Below, one piece after another: positions 56,351 through 64,000 of a DNA stretch of 64,000 nt. The stretch is from assembly GCA_004153385.1 (NCBI GenBank), contig SDAL01000004.1:186001-250000 (forward strand), given 5' to 3'. The position numbers and the translations under genes are program-made. The notes beneath the pieces are model-generated. The model was not told the DNA's origin. It saw nothing but the letters and a program-made list of their open reading frames with translations, and did no database searches. How positions within the stretch are numbered: position 1 is the first letter of the stretch; the number at the start of each line of letters is the position of its first letter. Origin of the DNA: Paracoccaceae bacterium (GTDB taxonomy: Bacteria; Pseudomonadota; Alphaproteobacteria; Rhodobacterales; Rhodobacteraceae).

Positions 56351-57772
56351 ATGTCTGCTCCGAAGACCCTTTATGACAAAATCTGGGACGCACATCTTGT
56401 GTCCGAAGACGATGATGGCACATGCCTTTTGTATATCGACCGTCACCTTGTGCACGAGGTCACCAGCCCGCAGGCCTTTGAAGGGTTGCGTCTGGCAGGT
56501 CGTGCGGTGCGCGCGCCGGAAAAAACCATTGCCGTGCCGGATCACAACGTGCCCACCACGCTGGACCGTGCCAAGGGTATCGAAAACGAGGAAAGCCGGA
56601 TTCAGGTCGACGCGCTTGATAAAAACGCGCGCGATTTCGGTGTGAACTATTACCCTGTGTCCGATGTGCGCCAAGGGATCGTGCATATCGTGGGGCCTGA
56701 AAACGGCTGGACCCTGCCCGGCATGACAGTGGTCTGCGGCGACAGCCACACCGCCACCCATGGTGCATTCGGTGCGCTGGCCCACGGGATCGGCACCTCC
56801 GAGGTGGAGCATGTTCTGGCCACCCAGACGCTGATCCAGTCGAAATCCAAAAACATGAAAGTGGAAATCACCGGCAAACTGCGCCCGGGTGTGACCGCCA
56901 AGGACATCACCCTTGCGGTGATCGGTGAAACCGGCACCGCAGGCGGCAATGGCCACGTCATCGAATATTGTGGCGAGGCGATCCGTGCGCTGTCGATGGA
57001 AGGCCGTATGACGGTGTGCAACATGGCGATCGAGGGCGGTGCCCGTGCCGGCCTGATTGCGCCGGACGAGACCACATTCGAGTATGTCAAAGGTCGCGCA
57101 CATGCGCCCAAAGGCGCGCAATGGGATGCGGCGATGTCGTGGTGGAAAACGCTTTTCACCGACGAAGGCGCGCATTTCGACAAGGTTGTTACACTGCGCG
57201 GCGAGGATATCGCCCCCGTTGTCACATGGGGCACATCGCCCGAAGATGTGCTGCCGATCAGTGAAAACGTGCCGTCCACCGAAGATTTCACCGGTGGCAA
57301 GGTCGAGGCGGTGCGCCGTTCACTGGAGTATATGGACCTCACCCCGGGCATGAAGCTTGAAGATATCAAGATCGACGTGGTCTTTATCGGCTCGTGCACC
57401 AATGGCAGGATCGAGGATCTTCGTGCGGCTGCGGCCGTGTTGAAAGATCGCAAGATCGCCGATGGTGTGCGGGCGATGGTTGTGCCGGGTTCGGGCCTTG
57501 TGCGCGCGCAGGCCGAAGAAGAAGGTCTGGACAAGATCTTTCTGGATGCCGGTCTGGAGTGGCGCATGGCAGGGTGTTCCATGTGTCTGGCCATGAACCC
57601 CGACCAGCTGGCCCCGGGCGAGCGCTGTGCCTCGACCTCCAACCGTAATTTCGAGGGCCGTCAGGGACGTGGTGGGCGCACCCACCTGATGAGCCCCGCG
57701 ATGGCCGCAGCCGCAGCCGTTACCGGACATCTGACCGATGTGCGCAAGTTCATGGAACTTGAGGACGCCTAA
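56351..57772 (+). CDS. leuC: 3-isopropylmalate dehydratase large subunit LeuC
   Basis: LeuC carries the [4Fe-4S] cluster of isopropylmalate isomerase in leucine synthesis. The signatures are [52 protein letters not shown] and [13 protein letters not shown] (cluster cysteines). It is 473 residues long. leuD follows after 91 bases. The ATG at 56351 is used; a GTG at 56342 in the same frame is possible. Confidence 0.97.
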   Translation: MSAPKTLYDKIWDAHLVSEDDDGTCLLYIDRHLVHEVTSPQAFEGLRLAGRAVRAPEKTIAVPDHNVPTTLDRAKGIENEESRIQVDALDKNARDFGVNYYPVSDVRQGIVHIVGPENGWTLPGMTVVCGDSHTATHGAFGALAHGIGTSEVEHVLATQTLIQSKSKNMKVEITGKLRPGVTAKDITLAVIGETGTAGGNGHVIEYCGEAIRALSMEGRMTVCNMAIEGGARAGLIAPDETTFEYVKGRAHAPKGAQWDAAMSWWKTLFTDEGAHFDKVVTLRGEDIAPVVTWGTSPEDVLPISENVPSTEDFTGGKVEAVRRSLEYMDLTPGMKLEDIKIDVVFIGSCTNGRIEDLRAAAAVLKDRKIADGVRAMVVPGSGLVRAQAEEEGLDKIFLDAGLEWRMAGCSMCLAMNPDQLAPGERCASTSNRNFEGRQGRGGRTHLMSPAMAAAAAVTGHLTDVRKFMELEDA

Positions 57773-57863
57773 GATGCTGCCACGCGGCATCTGAACACGT
57801 CCCGGCGGCACACAGGCCGCTGGGACATAAGCGCCGCAAGGCTTGCCACAAGGAATAAGAACG

Positions 57864-58469
57864 ATGGATAAATTCGAAAAAGTAACCGGCGTCGCGGCGC
57901 CCATGCCGCTGGTCAATATCGACACCGATATGATCATCCCGAAGAACTTCCTCAAAACGATCAAGCGCACCGGTCTGGGCGTGCATGCATTTGCGGAAAT
58001 GCGGTATGACGATGCGGGCAATGAAAACCCCGATTTCGTGCTGAACAAAGACAAATACCGCGCCGCGCAAATTCTTGTTGTGGGGGATAACTTCGGCTGC
58101 GGTTCCTCGCGCGAGCATGCGCCATGGGCGTTGGCCGATTACGGGATCAAGGCAATTGTCTCGACCTCTTATGCAGATATTTTCTATAATAACTGCTTTA
58201 AAAACGGGATGTTGCCGATTGTCCTGCCACGCGAGCAGGTGGACATGCTGATGTCGGACGCGGAAAAGGGCTCCAACGCGCGGATGACGGTGGATCTTGA
58301 AGCGCAAGAGATCACCACCTCTGACGGCGAGGTCATTACATTCCAGATCGACCCGTTCAAAAAACACTGCCTGCTGGAAGGCCTGGACGACATCGGTCTG
58401 ACGCTGAACAAAGAGGCCTCGATCGATGCGTTCGAGACACAGGCATCGCAATCGCGCCCTTGGGTGTGA
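57864..58469 (+). CDS. leuD: 3-isopropylmalate dehydratase small subunit LeuD
   Basis: LeuD is the swivelling small subunit of isopropylmalate isomerase. The signatures are [17 protein letters not shown] and [19 protein letters not shown], with [16 protein letters not shown]. It is 201 residues long. The ATG at 57864 has AAGGAAT upstream. It is operonic with leuC and followed by a terminator. Confidence 0.97.
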   Translation: MDKFEKVTGVAAPMPLVNIDTDMIIPKNFLKTIKRTGLGVHAFAEMRYDDAGNENPDFVLNKDKYRAAQILVVGDNFGCGSSREHAPWALADYGIKAIVSTSYADIFYNNCFKNGMLPIVLPREQVDMLMSDAEKGSNARMTVDLEAQEITTSDGEVITFQIDPFKKHCLLEGLDDIGLTLNKEASIDAFETQASQSRPWV

Positions 58470-58491
58470 TCGTGCGATAGAGACCGGTATT

Positions 58492-58521
58492 CAGGCCGTC
58501 CCGCATCGGGGCGGCCTTTTT
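58492..58521 (+). terminator. Rho-independent terminator of leuCD
   Basis: AGGCCGTCCC pairs with GGGGCGGCCT around GCATC and is followed by TTTTTA. It lies 23 bases past the leuD stop. Confidence 0.85.
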
Positions 58522-58619
58522 ACTTGTGGTTTTCTGCTTGCATCGCGCTGGATCAGGCGCGTTAGGATAGCTGGTACATGACGGGGGCTTACAGGGCCGC
58601 CCTCGGGGAGGATTTTGAA

Positions 58620-59147
58620 ATGAATATTGCAAAGAGCTTTACAATTGTGGGCGTCATTTTGGTGGTGATCGGCATTTTCGCGCTGATAAATCCGTTTGCG
58701 GCGTCTTTTGCTGTCACAGTGTTGGTGGGCGCGGCCTTCCTGCTTGCAGGGGTTGTTCAGGCGTGGGTCGTGTTCAACGACAAAACAGCCCAAGACCGCC
58801 TATGGCACGCCCTTGTGGCGCTTATGAACATCGTGGTCGGTGTCTGGCTTCTGGCCGATTGGGGGGCCGGGATGGCGTCGCTGACCCTTCTGTTGGGGGT
58901 GTTGTTTCTGGCAGGCGGCGTGGTGCGTATCTTGGTTGCCATACAGCGCAGCGCAGGGCGGATACGTCTGGCGCTGATCGCATCTGGTGCGATCTCGGCG
59001 CTGCTGGGGGTGCTTATTTTCAGCAATTTCGCGGCAATGGCCGATAGTTTTCTGGGGGTGCTCCTCGGGATCGAGATGCTGATGAATGGCGGCGGACTGA
59101 TTGTGCTGGGGTATGTGTTACGCAATGGGCCGCCCTCGGCGCGATGA
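58620..59147 (+). CDS. HdeD/DUF308-family membrane protein
   Basis: A 175-residue protein with about six membrane helices in three pairs, each ending in a short loop (FALINPFAAS, WLLADWGAG, LIFSNFAAM). This is the pattern of HdeD-type proteins linked to acid resistance in E. coli, but a specific role here is unproven. GGGAGG lies nine bases before the ATG at 58620. It separates leuD from leuB with two other genes. Confidence 0.8.
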   Translation: MNIAKSFTIVGVILVVIGIFALINPFAASFAVTVLVGAAFLLAGVVQAWVVFNDKTAQDRLWHALVALMNIVVGVWLLADWGAGMASLTLLLGVLFLAGGVVRILVAIQRSAGRIRLALIASGAISALLGVLIFSNFAAMADSFLGVLLGIEMLMNGGGLIVLGYVLRNGPPSAR

Positions 59148-59228
59148 TGGCCGTCAGATCGCTGCGGAGTACCATTTACAAAATATAAGTAGGTGCTGTG
59201 CCACTGTACGGTTATGACAAGGGCATTC

Positions 59229-60290
59229 ATGGGCGGGTCTGTGCGCACTGTGATCTGGGTTTGTGTTTTTCTCGCAAGCTTTGGATGCGGCACAGATGCG
59301 ATGGCCGACAAACTGCGCATAGGCGTGTACGATCCGGCGTTGTCCCGCGATGGGCCGGGCTTGCTCTATCGCGATCTGATGCGTGGCGATGATGCGCAAC
59401 TGCTGGCCGGTCTTGAGGTGATTGCCGCCACCGCGCCAGATGTGCTTTTGCTACTTGGACTTGATTGGGACGGACAGGCATTGGCGCTGCGGGCCTATCA
59501 GCAGGCGCTCTCCGGTCTCGGGCTTGATTTGCCCTATACCTATCACGAACAGCCTAACACAGGCCTCCCCACCGGGTTTGATATTGATGGCGACGGGCGG
59601 CTGGGGCAGCCGCGTGATGCGCAAGGGTATGGACGCTTTACCGGCCATGGCGGCATGGCGCTGTTGTCGCGCTATCAAATCACTGCGGGCACGGATCTGT
59701 CGTCCGTTTTATGGCGCGATGTGCCGGGTGCGCTTTGGGCGGGGGCCAATCTGCCGGAAGGCGCATCGCAGGTCCAGCGGCTGTCCTCCGTGGCCCATTG
59801 GGATGTCGTTGTACGCATCAAGGGGCGCGATTTGCATTTTCTGGCATGGTCGGCCACGCCGCCGGTATTTGATGGGCCAGAGGATCGTAACGGTCGCCGC
59901 AACCATGACGAGGCGCTGTTCTGGCAGAGCTATCTGGATACCACCGGCCTGACAGATTTTGTGCTGCTGGGCCGTGCCAACCTTGATCCCGAACGGGGGC
60001 AGGGGCGCCGCAGCGCTATGCGCAGGCTGCTGCAAGACGCGCGCATTCAGGACATGTCACCGCGGTCCTCAGGTGGGGCTTTGGTCGGGCATCCGGCAGC
60101 CACTGCCGATTATCCGGCTGATGGGGCCGGACCCTTACGGCTGGATTACATCCTGCCCGCCGCAGACATTACGGCCTATGCAAGCGGGATTGTCTGGCCG
60201 GAGACCGCCTTAGACGGACAAAAGGACCCGCCCCGCAAGGCGGCCAACAGCATTCACAAGATGGTTTGGGTGGACATAGCCTGGCCATGA
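59229..60290 (+). CDS. Exported endonuclease/exonuclease/phosphatase-fold protein
   Basis: A 353-residue protein of the EEP superfamily. An N-terminal signal ends near FLASFGCG, a probable lipobox. Catalytic-type segments are NTGLPTGFDIDGDG, HWDVVVRIKGRDLHFLAWSATPP and the C-terminal LRLDYILPA, which resembles the DYI motif before the catalytic histidine. Related proteins carry the same DRNGRRNHDEALFW stretch. The ATG at 59229 follows AAGGG; in-frame starts at 59193 and 59214 were rejected. The substrate is unknown. Its 3' end overlaps the next gene by 37 bases, tail to tail. Confidence 0.78.
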   Translation: MGGSVRTVIWVCVFLASFGCGTDAMADKLRIGVYDPALSRDGPGLLYRDLMRGDDAQLLAGLEVIAATAPDVLLLLGLDWDGQALALRAYQQALSGLGLDLPYTYHEQPNTGLPTGFDIDGDGRLGQPRDAQGYGRFTGHGGMALLSRYQITAGTDLSSVLWRDVPGALWAGANLPEGASQVQRLSSVAHWDVVVRIKGRDLHFLAWSATPPVFDGPEDRNGRRNHDEALFWQSYLDTTGLTDFVLLGRANLDPERGQGRRSAMRRLLQDARIQDMSPRSSGGALVGHPAATADYPADGAGPLRLDYILPAADITAYASGIVWPETALDGQKDPPRKAANSIHKMVWVDIAWP

Positions 60291-61210
60291 TTTTGCGCCC
60301 TTGGCGATTGATCGGCGGCCTGTCCTTCGGGTTTGACCTTCAGTCCACGCATATACAGATGTTCGAACACGATCCGGTCCAGTGATTTGGTTTCATAATC
60401 CGGAAAAATGATCCGGAAGGCGCTGTCATCCAGCTGGTGATCCATCTGGTAGAAATAGCGCATCGAGCGCATTTCGCGGGCCGCGCGCGATGTAGGTGCT
60501 TTTAGGGCGAGGCTCCACCATGGGTAGCCGGTCACCTTGAATTTCTGATCCATTTGGGATGACAGGTTTTGGGCCAATTCCTCGGCTGAAAATTGCGTGC
60601 CTGGGAAGGGGACCTCGAAATAGCCTGATGTATCGTCCGCCGAGGCCACAAGCGATACCGCAACGCGGGTCAGATCTTCCAGATCGGCATGGATGTGGCG
60701 TTTCTGGGCCGGACCAAGGGCCACCACCTCGCTTTTGTGCAAACGGCTGAGCGTGATCTTGTTCATCAAGGTTTGCTGTGCGCCCGGCATGATGAAATCG
60801 CCCGCCCGCAGCAGCAGGATCGAGCGGTCCGCATCGGCCGCATCCTGATAGCGTTTTTCCGCCTCGTCGTTCAGACGGGCCCGCAGGTTGGGCGGGCTGT
60901 GCGGGCAGTTCGGCCCCCAAGGCGTACTGGTCTTGCCGTAAACGTGGAAATTGCCCGGAGCCATGATCGATGCGCCCGAATTACGGGCCGCCTTGATGAC
61001 CTCTTTCGTCATCTGGGGCAGTTCACGCTCCAGATCCAAAGTGCCGGGCGGATTCATCGCATTCACGATCCAGCGCGCCCCGCGGGCGGCCACCGACATG
61101 TCCGAGCCGCGGCGGTAGCGATCAACATCCCAGCCTGCGGCGCGAAAGGCGCGAGCGGCGGCGGCGCCAAAAAGCCCCCCCATCCCAAGGATCAGGATTC
61201 TGCGTGACAT
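60254..61210 (-). CDS. NAD(P)-dependent epimerase/reductase-like protein
   Basis: A 318-residue Rossmann protein beginning RRILILGMGGLFGAAAARAF (GxGxxG, residues 8-13). The segments VNAMNPPG and APGNFHVYG are typical of short atypical SDR or epimerase relatives. The ATG at 61210 is used over an in-frame start at 61285. It converges with the EEP gene and their ends overlap by 37 bases. The substrate is unknown. Confidence 0.75.
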   Translation of the reverse strand: MSRRILILGMGGLFGAAAARAFRAAGWDVDRYRRGSDMSVAARGARWIVNAMNPPGTLDLERELPQMTKEVIKAARNSGASIMAPGNFHVYGKTSTPWGPNCPHSPPNLRARLNDEAEKRYQDAADADRSILLLRAGDFIMPGAQQTLMNKITLSRLHKSEVVALGPAQKRHIHADLEDLTRVAVSLVASADDTSGYFEVPFPGTQFSAEELAQNLSSQMDQKFKVTGYPWWSLALKAPTSRAAREMRSMRYFYQMDHQLDDSAFRIIFPDYETKSLDRIVFEHLYMRGLKVKPEGQAADQSPRAQNHGQAMSTQTIL

Positions 61211-61498
61211 GATGCATTCCGTTTTATTCAAGTTGGGCGCCATATTGCCGAATGTGTTGAACGGACGCGACCACCAGAACTTCACGACTGCGCAACAATC
61301 GGCATGACCTTGCGTTACTGTGGCAGAGAACCGTGGAAATGGCCAGCGCCTTGCGGGCGTCGGGGCACCCGCCGCAGCCGCGCATCAAACGCCAGCAAAA
61401 GGGTATGCATATTGAGCCGCGCTTGACCCCGCCCCCCCCATTGGCTACGCCCCATACCAACCCCGGATATCCGGGCAACAATCTGCGGGAGGCACTCC

Positions 61499-62605
61499 AT
61501 GGCAAATCCTTCGATCCTTATCCTGCCGGGCGACGGCATCGGCCCCGAGGTCATGACCGAGGTCAAAAAGGTGATCAACTGGTTCGGCGAAAAACGCGAC
61601 CTTGCCTTTGATGTCAGCGAAGACCTTGTGGGGGGCGCGGCCTATGATGCGCATGGTGCGCCGTTGAGCGACGAAACCATGGCCAAGGCGCAAGAGGTCG
61701 ACGCGGTGTTGTTGGGTGCCGTGGGCGGTCCGAAATATGACACGCTCGATTTCAGCGTAAAGCCCGAGCGCGGCCTGTTGCGGTTGCGCAAGGAAATGGA
61801 CCTGTACGCGAACCTGCGTCCGGCACAGTGCTTTGATGCGCTTTCCGATTTCTCGTCGCTCAAGCAAGAGGTTGTCGCCGGGCTCGATATCATGATCGTG
61901 CGCGAGCTGACCTCAGGGATCTATTTCGGCGAGCCGCGCGGGATCATCACCGAAAATAACGAGCGTGTCGGGATCAACACCCAGCGCTATACCGAAAGCG
62001 AGATCGAGCGGGTTGCCCGTTCCGCATTCGAGCTGGCCAAGCGTCGGGGCAACAAGGTGTGCTCCATGGAAAAAGCCAACGTTATGGAATCGGGGATTTT
62101 GTGGCGTGAAGTCGTGCAGCGGGTGCATGACGAAGAATATGCCGATGTCGAACTCAGCCATATGTATGCGGATGCAGGCGCGATGCAGCTGTGCCGCTGG
62201 CCGAAACAGTTCGATGTGATTGTAACCGATAACCTGTTTGGCGATCTGCTGTCGGATGCGGCGGCGATGCTGACGGGCTCGCTTGGGATGTTGCCGTCGG
62301 CCAGCCTTGGCGCGCCGATGGCCAATGGCCGTCCCAAAGCGATGTACGAGCCCGTCCACGGCTCCGCACCCGATATCGCGGGTCAGGGCAAAGCAAACCC
62401 GATTGCCTGTATCCTCAGCTTCTCTATGGCGCTGCGCTACAGCTTCGATCAGGGCGAGGAGGCCACGCGCCTTGAGGCTGCGATCGAGAAGGTGCTGGCC
62501 GATGGCGTGCGCACGGCCGATCTTCTGGGCCCCGAAGGCGGCAGCCCTGTGTCTACATCAGAGATGGGGGATAAGATTCTGGCGGCGCTCGACGCTTCCC
62601 TCTGA
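61499..62605 (+). CDS. leuB: 3-isopropylmalate dehydrogenase LeuB
   Basis: LeuB oxidatively decarboxylates 3-isopropylmalate with NAD+. The signatures are [42 protein letters not shown] and [30 protein letters not shown]. It is 368 residues long. GGGAGG lies seven bases before the ATG. It is unusually set apart from leuCD by hdeD, EEP and epimerase genes. Confidence 0.97.
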   Translation: MANPSILILPGDGIGPEVMTEVKKVINWFGEKRDLAFDVSEDLVGGAAYDAHGAPLSDETMAKAQEVDAVLLGAVGGPKYDTLDFSVKPERGLLRLRKEMDLYANLRPAQCFDALSDFSSLKQEVVAGLDIMIVRELTSGIYFGEPRGIITENNERVGINTQRYTESEIERVARSAFELAKRRGNKVCSMEKANVMESGILWREVVQRVHDEEYADVELSHMYADAGAMQLCRWPKQFDVIVTDNLFGDLLSDAAAMLTGSLGMLPSASLGAPMANGRPKAMYEPVHGSAPDIAGQGKANPIACILSFSMALRYSFDQGEEATRLEAAIEKVLADGVRTADLLGPEGGSPVSTSEMGDKILAALDASL

Positions 62606-62638
62606 TAACTTTTGCATTAAAATCAGGCAACTTACGAC

Positions 62639-62667
62639 AAACGGCGTGGTTTTCCGCGCCGTTTTTC
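62639..62667 (+). terminator. Rho-independent terminator of leuB
   Basis: ACGGCGTGG pairs with CCGCGCCGT (9 bp, one G-T pair) around TTTT and is followed by TTTTC. It lies 35 bases past the leuB stop. Confidence 0.85.
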
Positions 62668-62756
62668 TTATGTCTTGTCGAACCGCGCCCCAAGCCTTGC
62701 TAGCGCGGCCTGCCGAACTAGCCTATCTTTGGATTGCAGCAAAACAAGGCAGTTCG

Positions 62757-63776
62757 ATGGACGCGAAAAGTAACCTGAAAGGGGCCCTGCTGGGGCTCTT
62801 GGGCATGGCGATTGCCGCCACGCATGATGCAATTGTCAAAGGGTTGGGTGACAAGTTCTCGGCCTTCCAGATTGTCTTTATCGCGGCCTTGCTTAGTTTT
62901 CCGATCATCGCCTTCATCATGCTTAGCGATAAAAAGGCAGGCCACCTGCGGCCTATATATCCCTTCTGGGTGGTCTTGCGTTCGGTCTGCATGATCGTAA
63001 CGGGTGTGTCGGTCTTCTATGCCTTCTCCACCTTGCCCTTGGCGCAGGTCTATCCGATCCTTTTCGCATCGCCCTTGCTGGTAACGGTATTGTCCATCCC
63101 GATACTGGGGGAAACCGTGCGCTTGCGGCGCTGGATGGCAGTAATCGTGGGTCTGATCGGTGTGGTGATCGTGGTGCGTCCCGGCCAGACCGATCTGGGT
63201 CTGGGGCATCTGGCTGCAATGCTGGGGGCGTTTACCAATGCGCTGGCGTCTGTCATCGTGCGAAAGGTGGGGCAGGAAGAACGCTCCATCGTGTTGCTGA
63301 TCTATCCGATGATGGGCAATTTCATCGCCATGGGGATCGCGCTGCCCTTCGTTTATGTGCCGATGGAGTTACCGGAGTTCGGCCTGATGGGGGTCATTTC
63401 CGCGATGATGCTGACGGCGAGCTTTATCACCATTCTCGCGTATCGCGCGGGGGAGGCCGTGATCGTCGCCCCGATGCAATACAGCCAGATCATATGGGCG
63501 ATTATATTCGGATATATCTTCTTTGGCGAAGGCGTTGATGCGCCGACCTTGATCGGGGCGGCTGTGGTGATCGGGTCAGGGGTGTATATCGTGCTGCGCG
63601 AGGGCACTGCAGGCACGTCGGAAAACACCCCCGTTTTGCGCACACGCCACAGGGTGGAGGTGGCCTATGCGCCGCGTGCCTCCATCCTCTACCGTTTGCT
63701 GACACGCAAGCGCTTTGCGATGCCACTTACAGAGCGCAGTGCCCGCAGCAGCATGGCAGATAAAACGAAGCGATAG
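62757..63776 (+). CDS. DMT-superfamily (EamA) transporter
   Basis: A 339-residue protein with about ten helices in two EamA repeats. The repeat marks are TLPLAQVYPILFASPLLVTVLSIPILGE and GEAVIVAPMQYSQIIWAIIFGYIFFGE. Such exporters move amino acids or other small metabolites, but the substrate is not predictable here. The C-terminal 40 residues are Arg-rich and cytoplasmic. The ATG at 62757 is chosen as the first codon with membrane topology; the frame is open much further upstream as overlap with leuB. Confidence 0.87.
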   Translation: MDAKSNLKGALLGLLGMAIAATHDAIVKGLGDKFSAFQIVFIAALLSFPIIAFIMLSDKKAGHLRPIYPFWVVLRSVCMIVTGVSVFYAFSTLPLAQVYPILFASPLLVTVLSIPILGETVRLRRWMAVIVGLIGVVIVVRPGQTDLGLGHLAAMLGAFTNALASVIVRKVGQEERSIVLLIYPMMGNFIAMGIALPFVYVPMELPEFGLMGVISAMMLTASFITILAYRAGEAVIVAPMQYSQIIWAIIFGYIFFGEGVDAPTLIGAAVVIGSGVYIVLREGTAGTSENTPVLRTRHRVEVAYAPRASILYRLLTRKRFAMPLTERSARSSMADKTKR

Positions 63777-63831
63777 GACCGTTTTCCCTCTTGAATTCCG
63801 CACGCGAGAGGGATAAATCCACGCCCACGGT

Positions 63832-63908
63832 CGGAGCGTAGCGCAGCCTGGTAGCGCACCTGCTTCGGGAGCAGGGGGTCGGAGGTTCGAATCCTCTCGC
63901 TCCGACCA
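63832..63908 (+). tRNA. tRNA-Pro (anticodon CGG)
   Basis: A complete cloverleaf: acceptor CGGAGCG / CGCTCCG, D arm TAGCGCAGCCTGGTAGCGCA, anticodon stem CTGCT / AGCAG with loop TTCGGGA, TPsiC arm GGAGGTTCGAATCCTC, then discriminator A and an encoded CCA. Pro identity is supported by the C1-G72 pair. It lies after the DMT transporter. Confidence 0.95.
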
Positions 63909-64000
63909 TTTCCCGATATTGGCAATTGCCACTGAAGCCTTCCCAAATGGTCACAATTCTTCCTTTGCGGCAGCAAGGCTGATGTAAGGCTTGAAGAGTT

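Overview
The window is chromosomal DNA from an alphaproteobacterium of the Rhodobacteraceae (Roseobacter/Rhodobacter group). The evidence is a RegB/SenC/RegA/HvrA redox-regulation cluster, the order mnmE-mnmG-rsmG-parA-parB beside rho and hemJ, a maf-aroE-coaE-dnaQ block next to a probable chromosome origin, and family-typical proteins (DUF1206, DUF1523, DUF6880, phytase-like). Most of the window is GC-rich housekeeping DNA. I saw no phage, insertion sequence, CRISPR array or rRNA.

Layout: 0-6.2 kb holds amgK (partial), tsaE, a PAS protein, then regB, senC, regA and hvrA. 6.4-16.7 kb holds two flavoproteins, DUF1206 plus an MscS channel, the queuosine genes queC-queD-queE, a DUF6880 protein and a CHAP lipoprotein. 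16.8-23.5 kb holds murI, a LysR regulator, a probable stress-induced small RNA, a secreted PRC-barrel-like protein, purL, two possible microproteins, bolA and a CGFS glutaredoxin. 23.5-33.1 kb holds an arsenate-resistance pair (GAPDH + ArsJ), DUF1523 and small membrane genes, panB-panC, an L,D-transpeptidase and a phytase-like exported protein preceded by a four-copy Pho-box array. 33.3-37.6 kb holds hrcA-grpE and, divergently, rph-rdgB-hemW.

37.6-48.2 kb is the replication and segregation core. parB, parA, rsmG, mnmG, mnmE, rho and hemJ run leftward and maf, aroE, coaE and dnaQ run rightward. The 405-base gap between hemJ and maf has perfect DnaA boxes and an AT-rich tract, so it is the likely oriC. 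Perfect parS sites lie inside rsmG and across the start codon of mnmG.

48.2-64 kb holds rppH, ctpA, a degenerate EnvC, gpmI, a methyltransferase, rlmH, rsfS, a second MscS channel, leuC-leuD and leuB separated by three unrelated genes, a DMT transporter and tRNA-Pro(CGG).

The least expected signals are regulatory: (1) an sRNA of about 80 nt at 18.88 kb with an RpoH-type promoter, a tetraloop hairpin, an exposed CCUCCC anti-Shine-Dalgarno motif and a strong terminator; (2) an ECF-type GGAAC-N17-CGTT promoter just downstream, in front of the PRC-barrel-like gene; (3) the four-repeat, 11-bp-phased Pho array; (4) a parS site that contains the mnmG start codon. No computation was run; family names come from recognising motifs and gene order.
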